Assembly: GCA_022793145.1 (NCBI GenBank)
Contig: JAAWCI010000074.1
Span: 1-5,142 of the forward strand
DNA length: 5,142 nucleotides
Source of the DNA: Bacilli bacterium
Lineage (GTDB): Bacteria; Bacillota_I; Bacilli_A; RF39; UBA660
Reading direction: 5' to 3'
Positions 1 through 5,112 of this stretch are shown here, piece after piece (the first letter of the stretch is position 1; every line of letters begins with the position of its first letter). The position numbers and the translations under genes were made by a program. Under the pieces are notes generated by a model. It ran no database searches. It was not told the origin of the DNA and saw nothing but the letters and a program-made list of their open reading frames with translations.

Positions 1-776
1 CCTGATACTGTCATCAATACTTCGTGTCTTCTAACATAGTTACCATCAGGATCTGTCATTGTAAATACTGGTGTCATATCTAATACAATAACTGTCCTAA
101 TAACAGTTGCTTTCTTTCCATCATTCTCTGCTGTATAGATGACCTTATATATTCCTTCACTACTAGTATCTATATTTTCTACTAGTTCTTCATCCTTTTT
201 GATTTCTATTTGATATTCTAGTTTCTCTCCTAGTTTGGTTTTCGCTACTGCTCCTAATTCTTTATAAGATTCATTTAGCCCTAAATAGATCGTTGAATCT
301 CCATTTAATTTTATTACTGGTTCTGTTTTACTATGCTCTGGTACTTCTCCATCTGGATTTGGTGTGATTACAATATCATCCTCTGGTCCATTCGCACAGT
401 AATCTTTATTACAGATATTATCAATATGTATTTTTCCAGTCTCATCTACATAGATAAATCCATTTCCCTCTATCTTTCCATGAATTTTAATTTTCTGATC
501 TTTCAATTGTTCTGCTACTGTAAGCAAAGTCAAATCTTTTTTCTCATAAAAATATTCTCTTGGTGCATAAAAACTATCATTACTATGATCAATTCTAACA
601 CTTTCTAGCAATCCATCTATACTTCTTTCAAATGTTGCTTTTCCTGATTTTCTTATTGTTCCAATTATAAGCGGACTTATAATTAAAGCAATTACTCCTA
701 TCAATAAAATTACTGCTAATAATTCAATTAAGGTAAAAGCATTACTGAAGTTTCTTTTTTTTATTAACCGATTCAT
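1..776 (-). CDS. Type IV prepilin-like protein with Ig-like ectodomain (3' end outside window)
   Basis: The frame stays open from ATG 776 to the left edge (258 residues seen, C-terminus missing). A short basic leader (residues 1-13) is followed by the class III prepilin motif A-FTLIELL (residues 13-20), with the conserved Glu at mature position +5 (E18), and then a hydrophobic helix to about residue 36. This predicts cleavage and N-methylation by a prepilin peptidase and anchoring as a pilin or pseudopilin. Residues 45-130 form a small polar region with two close cysteines (C122, C127) that could pair. Residues 151-232 resemble a bacterial Ig-like (DUF5011-type) beta domain, and a second such module seems to begin at 235. 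ATG 776 is chosen because AGAGAGG lies 9 nt upstream at 786-792 and an in-frame stop sits at 783-785. Position -1 is Ala instead of the usual Gly. Other pilus genes (ATPase, peptidase) are not in view, so pilus assembly versus a simple surface adhesin is undecided. Confidence 0.85.
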   Translation of the reverse strand, partial: MNRLIKKRNFSNAFTLIELLAVILLIGVIALIISPLIIGTIRKSGKATFERSIDGLLESVRIDHSNDSFYAPREYFYEKKDLTLLTVAEQLKDQKIKIHGKIEGNGFIYVDETGKIHIDNICNKDYCANGPEDDIVITPNPDGEVPEHSKTEPVIKLNGDSTIYLGLNESYKELGAVAKTKLGEKLEYQIEIKKDEELVENIDTSSEGIYKVIYTAENDGKKATVIRTVIVLDMTPVFTMTDPDGNYVRRHEVLMTVS

Positions 777-802
777 TTTCCATTACCTCTCTATTCTTTT
801 TC

Positions 803-811
803 ATTATAGCA
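803..811 (-). promoter_or_regulatory. Extended -10 promoter of the prepilin-like gene
   Basis: On the minus strand the sequence reads TGCTATAAT, a full extended -10 (TGn plus consensus TATAAT at 803-808). No good -35 is present at the 17-bp position (around 826-831). Transcription would begin near 796, leaving a leader of only about 20 nt with the ribosome site AGAGAGG close to its 5' end. Confidence 0.6.
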
Positions 812-814
812 AAA

Positions 815-849
815 CCAATTTTTCTATCTTTATTTTGTAACTAAATTGG
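815..849. repeat. 7-bp inverted repeat upstream of the prepilin promoter
   Basis: CCAATTT (815-821) and AAATTGG (843-849) form perfect 7-bp arms with a 21-bp spacer. They flank the expected -35 position of the prepilin gene promoter, so a regulator site is conceivable. In sequence this AT-rich, 7-bp arms can arise by chance. Confidence 0.3.
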
Positions 850-899
850 CACAAATATTCCTTTTTCAAGTAAAATTTAACTTATTAAAAATAAATACT

Positions 900-929
900 A
901 AAAAAAACTTATTTTTTTAAGTCTTTTTT
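900..929 (-). terminator. Probable weak intrinsic terminator of the radical SAM gene
   Basis: On the minus strand ACTTA (922-918) and TAAGT (911-907) form a 5-bp stem around a 6-A loop, followed by a run of seven T (906-900). The A-run before the stem can extend pairing into the T-run. The stem has only one G-C pair, but the T-tract is strong, and this is the best terminator-like structure in the 223 bases between the two minus-strand genes. The plus strand shows a mirror structure with a T-tract at 924-929, so it could work both ways. Confidence 0.45.
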
Positions 930-999
930 CTCTTAATTTTTCTTCTACAATAACAATATTTACTATCACAAATTTAAGTTTTTAAAAAAATCAGGATTT

Positions 1000-2646
1000 C
1001 TACACTTTTATTTTTTGATAAACAGGTTCACTTTTCTTATAACTCGTTAACAATTCAATTCTAGAACTAGCTATTCTTGGATCAAATCCTGTTTGATAAC
1101 GAACTTTTAGTTTTTCAACATTATTACATAAAATTTGTTCCATTGAAACGCCTAACTCTATGGAAGCAATTCTTGATAAAGCAATTAATAAATCAGCGCT
1201 TTTTTCCAAAATGTTATCTTCACTAGAAATAATTTCATAAGCAAAGTGTACTAATTTTTTCCATTCAGTATCAAAAGAATACCCTTCTTTATTTAAGAAA
1301 TCTAAATAAGCAATTGGTATACCAGTATCATTATATCCATGAAAACATTCTGGATCTTTTCTTTTTACCGCCTTTATCAATGCTTCATCTGTAAATGTCT
1401 CTACAGTTTTTTCTCTTCTACTAAATAAGTGATTTCCAATATCTTCAAATTCAAATTGATAAGAACTAGCTAAAGAAGCAGCCAAATACCATACAATATC
1501 TCCTATTTCTACTTGTAAATTTTGAAGTAATTTCTTTTTGCTTATCTCATCTAAATTATGTGTTTTATATTTTTTAAAACTATCAACAAGCTCTCCTATT
1601 TCTCCAACAATTCCCATCTCTCCATTCATCTTTTTTATAGAATCATTATCAAAATGATTCATTGTTCTTTTAGCAAGCTCACCATAATGCTTAAAAGTAG
1701 GGGTCCCCAGTTCTATAAAATCAACCATTTTTTGACCCAAACAACCACCCTTACAAATATTAAAATTAGAGCAAGATATACATTCTCCACTTACACAAGT
1801 TTTAAAATTACGAACATTTTTAAAGTATTCCGAATCATAAATTTCTTTTAATGTATGTTCATAAATATTTCCTCCAAATCCTAAATAATCAAAATATTTC
1901 ATGGCATCACATGGATATACTCTTCCATCGAATCCTACTATCATCGTTTGTTCAGCAGCACTACAAGGAGTATGAGCAATCCCTAAAAAGTTCCAAGGGC
2001 TTCCAAGTCTAATTTTTTCCCCATATTTTTTTCTTAACTCTATGATTTTCTCCTTAAACCACAGCAACTCTTCTCTTGATAAAAGCAAATCTTTTGTTCC
2101 TCTTCCATGTGGCACAAATCTTAAAAAAGATAAATTGGTAGTTTGATCATGGGATAATGAGAAAAATAATCTGGCAACATCATCCATATCATGAACTGTT
2201 TCTGTCGTTATTGCATGGTGGAAACCTAATTTAATATTGGTTTGCTTCAATAATTCAGGGAAAAAAGCTTGAAGCCTTTCTAATGTTACAATATTATCTC
2301 TTGTCAAATGGTAAGTTGTTGAATATATCATTTCTTCTAATCCATACATGACTAAGTTTCTAATTTTATTGACACTATTCTGTTCAGGATTGCACATAGT
2401 ATAAAGTTTCGTTCTTAATCCACTTCTATGAGCTTCCCATATTACTTCTTCAATATCTGGATATAATGTTGCTTCTCCTCCAGTAAATACTACACTAGAA
2501 GCTTTTAGCAAGACCGCTTCATGAATAATTTTTTTTACAAGCTCTTTATCCAAATATTGAAAGTTAACTTCTTTTGCTTTGCTTGAGCAATGCGTACACC
2601 ATCTTTTACATTCCTCTGTTACTTCTATTTTTACTTCTTTTATCAT
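1000..2646 (-). CDS. Radical SAM/SPASM enzyme fused to a MazG-like pyrophosphohydrolase domain
   Basis: A 548-residue two-part enzyme. Residues 5-225 form a radical SAM core: the CX3CX2C cluster motif is C13, C17, C20, and the SAM-binding GGE is residues 56-58. Residues 228-302 form a SPASM auxiliary-cluster region: C228, then G241-x4-C246, then C289-x2-C292-x5-C298-x3-C302, the exact CX2CX5CX3C signature. No final cysteine is obvious, although C284 is nearby. Residues 340-400 carry the all-alpha NTP pyrophosphatase (MazG) motif: E349-x2-E352, 27 residues, then E380-x2-D383, the Mg-binding set. Residues 460-529 look like a second, degenerate MazG-like half ending in a typical tail (EKLKVRY, GF, R). 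SPASM enzymes usually modify peptides or proteins, and MazG enzymes cut nucleoside triphosphates to monophosphates. The joint substrate is unknown. AAAGGAA at 2656-2662, 9 nt from ATG 2646, supports the start. No precursor peptide or transporter lies beside it. Domain calls are strong; function is open. Confidence 0.9.
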   Translation of the reverse strand: MIKEVKIEVTEECKRWCTHCSSKAKEVNFQYLDKELVKKIIHEAVLLKASSVVFTGGEATLYPDIEEVIWEAHRSGLRTKLYTMCNPEQNSVNKIRNLVMYGLEEMIYSTTYHLTRDNIVTLERLQAFFPELLKQTNIKLGFHHAITTETVHDMDDVARLFFSLSHDQTTNLSFLRFVPHGRGTKDLLLSREELLWFKEKIIELRKKYGEKIRLGSPWNFLGIAHTPCSAAEQTMIVGFDGRVYPCDAMKYFDYLGFGGNIYEHTLKEIYDSEYFKNVRNFKTCVSGECISCSNFNICKGGCLGQKMVDFIELGTPTFKHYGELAKRTMNHFDNDSIKKMNGEMGIVGEIGELVDSFKKYKTHNLDEISKKKLLQNLQVEIGDIVWYLAASLASSYQFEFEDIGNHLFSRREKTVETFTDEALIKAVKRKDPECFHGYNDTGIPIAYLDFLNKEGYSFDTEWKKLVHFAYEIISSEDNILEKSADLLIALSRIASIELGVSMEQILCNNVEKLKVRYQTGFDPRIASSRIELLTSYKKSEPVYQKIKV

Positions 2647-2678
2647 ACTATAAAATTCCTTTCAACGTGTTATTTACT

Positions 2679-2707
2679 ATCATAGCTAAATATCCTTTAT
2701 CTGTCAA
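2679..2707 (-). promoter_or_regulatory. Near-consensus promoter of the radical SAM-MazG gene
   Basis: On the minus strand a perfect TTGACA (2707-2702) is followed, after exactly 17 bp, by TATGAT (2684-2679), five of six -10 bases. Transcription should start near 2672, giving a leader of about 26 nt with GAAAGGAA at 2656-2663. This is a housekeeping (sigma-A-type) promoter and suggests appreciable basal transcription unless repressed. Confidence 0.8.
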
Positions 2708-2710
2708 ATA

Positions 2711-2719
2711 TGTTATAAT
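2711..2719 (+). promoter_or_regulatory. Extended -10 promoter of yigZ
   Basis: The plus strand reads TGTTATAAT, a full extended -10 with consensus TATAAT at 2714-2719. The 17-bp -35 position (2691-2696, TATCCT) is poor and lies inside the spacer of the opposing promoter. Start of transcription is expected near 2726, only about 11 nt before the preferred GTG. Confidence 0.6.
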
Positions 2720-2725
2720 GAAGTT

Positions 2726-2732
2726 GGGTGAT
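2726..2732 (+). promoter_or_regulatory. Shine-Dalgarno that sets the yigZ start
   Basis: GGGTGAT can pair with the AUCACCU part of the 16S rRNA 3' end. Its GG lies 8 nt before GTG 2737, the right distance for that codon. It overlaps the alternative in-frame GTG at 2728, which has no ribosome site of its own, so 2737 is favoured. Confidence 0.5.
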
Positions 2733-2736
2733 AAGA

Positions 2737-3315
2737 GTGCTAAGTATTCAAAATTCTCTAATAAATACAATCATAATTCAAAAGTCTAAATTTATTTGTA
2801 AACTAATCCCTATTCAAACCATTACTGATATCAAAAAAGAATTGAATCAAATAAAGTCAGAATTCCCAGACGCAACTCATTATTGTTATGCTTATATCTG
2901 TGGTTCTGAAATACATGTTTCCGATGATGGTGAGCCTAGTGGAACTGCTGGAATGCCTATTTTGAATGTACTGCAAAAACAAAACTTAAATTATATTTTG
3001 GCTATTGTTATTCGTTATTTTGGTGGAATTAAATTAGGAGCTGGCGGACTAGTAAGAGCTTATTCTAATGCTACTATAGAAGCATTAAAAAAAACAGTTT
3101 ATACAACATTAGTACCTGGAAAACTTATTACTTGTAGTTTTTCCTATTCAGTAGAAAAGCAAGTAGAATATCTACTATCAAATGCACAAATTATAGAAAA
3201 AAAGTATCAAGAAAAAATAACTTATAAAATAAAAATTGCAAATGAAGAACTTAACAAAATTGCAAATCAGATTCCATCATTTCTTATAGAAGAAGATTTA
3301 TTAATTGCCAGATAG
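2737..3315 (+). CDS. yigZ: YigZ/YvyE-like protein of the IMPACT (UPF0029) family
   Basis: The protein has 192 residues from GTG 2737, or 195 from the in-frame GTG 2728. The N-terminal IMPACT/UPF0029 domain is clear: KSKF (16-19), DATHYCYAY (45-53), DDGEPSGTAG (63-72) and RYFGGIKLGAGGL (93-105) are the family signature blocks. Residues from about 132 on fit the C-terminal DUF1949 ferredoxin-like domain. Length is close to the usual 200 or so. Bacterial members are small cytosolic proteins of uncertain biochemical role. The eukaryotic relative IMPACT regulates the Gcn2 kinase by binding Gcn1, but bacteria have no such kinase, so that role cannot be transferred. The gene diverges from the radical SAM gene and has no terminator of its own before the RNA promoter 14 bp downstream, so its transcripts probably run to the hairpin at 3449-3482. 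Confidence in family is very high; the exact start is less certain. Confidence 0.93.
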   Translation: MLSIQNSLINTIIIQKSKFICKLIPIQTITDIKKELNQIKSEFPDATHYCYAYICGSEIHVSDDGEPSGTAGMPILNVLQKQNLNYILAIVIRYFGGIKLGAGGLVRAYSNATIEALKKTVYTTLVPGKLITCSFSYSVEKQVEYLLSNAQIIEKKYQEKITYKIKIANEELNKIANQIPSFLIEEDLLIAR

Positions 3316-3328
3316 GTTAGCATCATTA

Positions 3329-3357
3329 TTGACAAAGAAAATATACTATAGTACAAT
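3329..3357 (+). promoter_or_regulatory. Strong promoter of an orphan small RNA
   Basis: TTGACA (3329-3334, all six consensus bases), a 17-bp spacer and TACAAT (3352-3357, five of six) make a near-ideal sigma-A-type promoter. It starts 14 bp after the yigZ stop and points into a spacer with no plus-strand gene. The expected start is near 3364, at the foot of the first hairpin. Confidence 0.75.
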
Positions 3358-3363
3358 GTATAC

Positions 3364-3486
3364 AGATGAGGAAAACCTCATATCATAAAAAAAGAGAAAC
3401 ACTCTGATATTTGCATGTTAGGTGTTACTCTAAACTTTTAAGTTTGAAGAAAACACCAATTCAAAGCTGAGTTGGTGTTTTCCTTT
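3364..3486 (+). ncRNA. Candidate small structured RNA with attenuator-like alternative hairpins
   Basis: The segment is bounded by a near-perfect promoter and a terminator hairpin, about 122 nt. It opens with a 6-bp stem ATGAGG/CCTCAT (3366-3371 with 3376-3381) capped by AAAA. A second stem pairs ATCA/TGAT (3382-3385 with 3405-3408) around AGAG/CTCT (3393-3396 with 3402-3405, sharing one base). Four further segments alternate in complementarity: AACAC (3398-3402), GGTGTT (3421-3426), AACACC (3452-3457) and GGTGTT (3474-3479). Pairing of the second with the third would prevent the terminator made by the third with the fourth, the layout of a transcription attenuator or riboswitch expression platform. 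No long plus-strand reading frame follows, so it is either a free small RNA or the leader of a lost gene. It does not match a riboswitch, SRP RNA, tmRNA, RNase P or 6S pattern that I recognise. Confidence 0.55.
3449..3486 (+). terminator. Intrinsic terminator of the small RNA and probably of yigZ
   Basis: GAAAACACCAA (3449-3459) pairs perfectly with TTGGTGTTTTC (3472-3482). The stem can extend inward by a G-U, an A-U and a C-G pair to leave the loop AAAGCT (3463-3468), 14 bp in all. The A-run on the 5' side pairs with the T-run on the 3' side, and the tail is TTTTCCTTT, a slightly broken U-tract. It is the first terminator after the yigZ stop. Confidence 0.7.
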
Positions 3487-3516
3487 AAATTAGTCCTTAT
3501 TGAAAAAACTAATTTA
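3486..3516. repeat. 9-bp perfect inverted repeat after the small RNA terminator
   Basis: TAAATTAGT (3486-3494) and ACTAATTTA (3508-3516) are perfect inverted arms with a 13-base loop. It abuts the terminator and is followed on the plus strand by TCTTTT, so it may act as a back-up terminator or 3' stabilising hairpin. It is mostly A-T pairs. Confidence 0.35.
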
Positions 3517-3539
3517 TCTTTTAAATAAACTTTGTGATT

Positions 3540-3712
3540 TCATAATGCTACTTCTAAAATGGCTTTGACATCTCTTGGAATTACAATGTCAGATGGTTTT
3601 ACCTCAATTTTTATTTTTTTCTTATCATTTAAATTTTCTGCGTTAAAATTTCATAAATATTTTCTCATTTTAGAGATTGATTGCTATATTCATATAATTT
3701 TTGAAAATTAGC
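3540..3712 (-). pseudogene. Possible decayed coding remnant (unidentified)
   Basis: On the minus strand a 36-codon frame ending at TGA 3540-3542 encodes a protein-like tail: a charged beta-like run (KIKIEVK) followed by PSDIVIPRDVKAILEVAL. It has no start codon and is preceded by a stop at 3651-3653. A neighbouring frame upstream (about 3663-3712) gives FANFQKLYEYSNQSLK, then an in-frame TGA. Joining the two would need one frameshift and one stop repaired. No family is recognised. It could equally be a chance open stretch. No ribosome site or start supports a live gene. Confidence 0.25.
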
Positions 3713-3713
3713 A

Positions 3714-3751
3714 AATAAAAAAGTCTTGAATAGTTTCAAAACTCTTTTTTT
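3714..3751 (-). terminator. Intrinsic terminator of murC, likely bidirectional
   Basis: On the minus strand AGTTTTGAA (3743-3735) pairs with TTCAAGACT (3730-3722) through 9 bp including one U-G, closing a 4-base loop (3731-3734). A T-run follows at 3722-3717. It begins about 10 bases after the murC stop. Read on the plus strand, the same stem is followed by CTCTTTTTTT, so it can also stop transcription coming from yigZ and the RNA. Confidence 0.85.
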
Positions 3752-3752
3752 A

Positions 3753-5063
3753 TTAATCTTCTAAAGTTTCCTTTAATCTTTTTTCATATTCTGCTTGCAA
3801 TACATAAATATCCTTACTACTCATAAATAGTAAAACGGCATTTTTATGCTTCAATAACTTATCGACTGTATCCAAAGAAATATACTCTCCATTATTTAGT
3901 TTTTCTAAAATAAGCTCATAAGTAACATCATCATAACCAACTTCTTCACGATCTACTCCAACATCCATAATATAAGATTTATCAGCTAAATTAAGAGCCT
4001 CCGCAAACTCTTCTGCAAATTCTTTGGTTCTAGATAAAGTATGTGTTTTTAAAATGGCTACAATTTCTTTATCTGGATATTTTTGTTTGGCTGCCTTTAT
4101 GGTTACTTTTACTTCTGTTGGATGATGAGCATAATCATCAACTGTTACAATATCACCAATCACATTTTCTTTAAATCTTCTTTTGGCACCACCAAATGTT
4201 TTTAAATTTTTAGCAACTTCTTTTGCATCCATTCTTTCATAGTAGCAAACGCCAATAACAGCTAATGCATTTAACAGCATATGTTTTCCAAAAAGTGGTA
4301 AATCAAAATGACCATAATAATTACCTTCTACAAAAACATCAAATTCTGTTCCATCGTTTCTATATTCTACATCCTTGGCTAAAATATCATTATCCTCTTT
4401 TAAACCATAATAGAAAATTGGAGGATTTACTTCTAAAGTATGAGTATAGGGATCATCTCCACATGCAATTACCATTTTTTCTGCTTTATTTGCAAAACTT
4501 TGATAAGCATCTATAACATCATCAATATCTTTGTAATAATCAATATGATCTAATTCTATATTTGTAATGATTGCATATGTTGGATCATAATCTAAGAAAT
4601 GTCTTTTATATTCACAAGCTTCTAGTGCAAAATAAGAATTTTCTTTGCTGGCTTTTCCACTTCCATCTCCAATCAAATAATTGCAACCAGTAATATTGGA
4701 TAATACATGTGATAACATTGCTGTTGTTGTTGTTTTTCCATGACATCCTGAAACTGCTATTGTTTTAAACATTCCAGTTAGTCGTCCAACCATTTCTTGG
4801 TAAGTATAAATTTTTAAATCTAATTCTTTGGCTTTCGCTACTTCTGGATTATGATCATTAAATGCATTTCCTTGCACAATAATCATACCAGTTCTTATAT
4901 TCTTTTCATCAAAAGGAAGAATCCGAATATTTTTTTCTAATAATGCGTCTTCTGTAAAAAAATGGTCTGGTTTATCACTACCCTCTACTTCATATCCTAA
5001 ATCATGCATAATTTGTGCTAATGCACTCATGCCAGTCCCTTTTATTCCTATAAAATGATACAT
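3753..5063 (-). CDS. murC: UDP-N-acetylmuramate--L-alanine ligase
   Basis: MurC joins L-alanine to UDP-MurNAc with ATP, the first amino-acid step of the peptidoglycan stem peptide, in the cytosol. From ATG 5063 it has 436 residues, the normal length. The N-terminal Rossmann-like substrate domain starts with YHFIGIKGTGMSALA. The central ATPase domain has the P-loop GCHGKTTTT (106-114), EACEY (148-152) and NIELDHIDYY (168-177). The C-terminal domain has KRRF (294-297), DDYAHHPTEV (309-318) and THTLSRTKEF (340-349). Oddities: Cys replaces the usual Thr in the P-loop, the usual Asn after His in the GxHN block is Met (GKHM), and the common GAGDI block near the end reads MSSKDI. Start 5063 is preferred because AGGAG at 5073-5077 is 9 nt upstream of it but directly touches the in-frame ATG 5072. 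The gene has its own promoter and terminator. Confidence 0.95.
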   Translation of the reverse strand: MYHFIGIKGTGMSALAQIMHDLGYEVEGSDKPDHFFTEDALLEKNIRILPFDEKNIRTGMIIVQGNAFNDHNPEVAKAKELDLKIYTYQEMVGRLTGMFKTIAVSGCHGKTTTTAMLSHVLSNITGCNYLIGDGSGKASKENSYFALEACEYKRHFLDYDPTYAIITNIELDHIDYYKDIDDVIDAYQSFANKAEKMVIACGDDPYTHTLEVNPPIFYYGLKEDNDILAKDVEYRNDGTEFDVFVEGNYYGHFDLPLFGKHMLLNALAVIGVCYYERMDAKEVAKNLKTFGGAKRRFKENVIGDIVTVDDYAHHPTEVKVTIKAAKQKYPDKEIVAILKTHTLSRTKEFAEEFAEALNLADKSYIMDVGVDREEVGYDDVTYELILEKLNNGEYISLDTVDKLLKHKNAVLLFMSSKDIYVLQAEYEKRLKETLED

Positions 5064-5072
5064 ATTTTTCAT

Positions 5073-5077
5073 CTCCT
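5073..5077 (-). promoter_or_regulatory. Shine-Dalgarno that sets the murC start
   Basis: AGGAG on the minus strand has zero spacing to ATG 5072 but 9 nt to ATG 5063, so translation should begin at 5063 and the longer 439-residue form is unlikely. With transcription expected from about 5077, the site would sit at the very 5' end of the message. Confidence 0.65.
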
Positions 5078-5083
5078 ATTACT

Positions 5084-5112
5084 ATTATACTTCATTTATC
5101 CCAAAAAATTAA
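5084..5112 (-). promoter_or_regulatory. Promoter of murC
   Basis: Consensus -10 TATAAT on the minus strand at 5089-5084; 17 bp upstream lies TTAATT (5112-5107), a weak -35 with three of six matches. Predicted start near 5077 gives a leader of about 14 nt before ATG 5063. The -35 would fall inside the last codons of the possible upstream gene. Confidence 0.55.

Noticed and set aside
333..608. Open plus-strand frame of 91 codons
   Set aside because: It lies opposite the prepilin-like gene, has no ribosome site and gives a low-complexity Ile/Phe/Ser-rich product; it is a shadow of the minus-strand gene.
774..783. ATG at 783 as the prepilin start
   Set aside because: It is in a different frame from the FTLIELL motif and only 2 nt from the Shine-Dalgarno; ATG 776 has 9-nt spacing and the right frame.
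1558..1851. Open plus-strand frame inside the radical SAM gene
   Set aside because: Fully antisense to well-conserved SPASM and MazG coding sequence, with no family signature of its own.
2574..2789. Plus-strand frame crossing the radical SAM start and the yigZ start
   Set aside because: It overlaps both divergent promoters and the yigZ coding start in another frame; the hydrophobic N-terminus is a by-product of antisense AT-rich sequence.
3362..3370. Hammerhead-ribozyme-like core (CAGATGAG resembles CUGAUGAG)
   Set aside because: The first base pair of the core differs, and no matching GAAA strand and third stem follow in the right order.
3413..3440. Second mini frame ATG 3413 (MLGVTLNF) as a leader peptide
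   Set aside because: No ribosome site and it lies inside segment 2 and the antiterminator arm; nothing supports translation.
4265..4516. Open plus-strand frame inside murC
   Set aside because: Antisense to conserved MurC sequence and without a ribosome site or recognisable domain.
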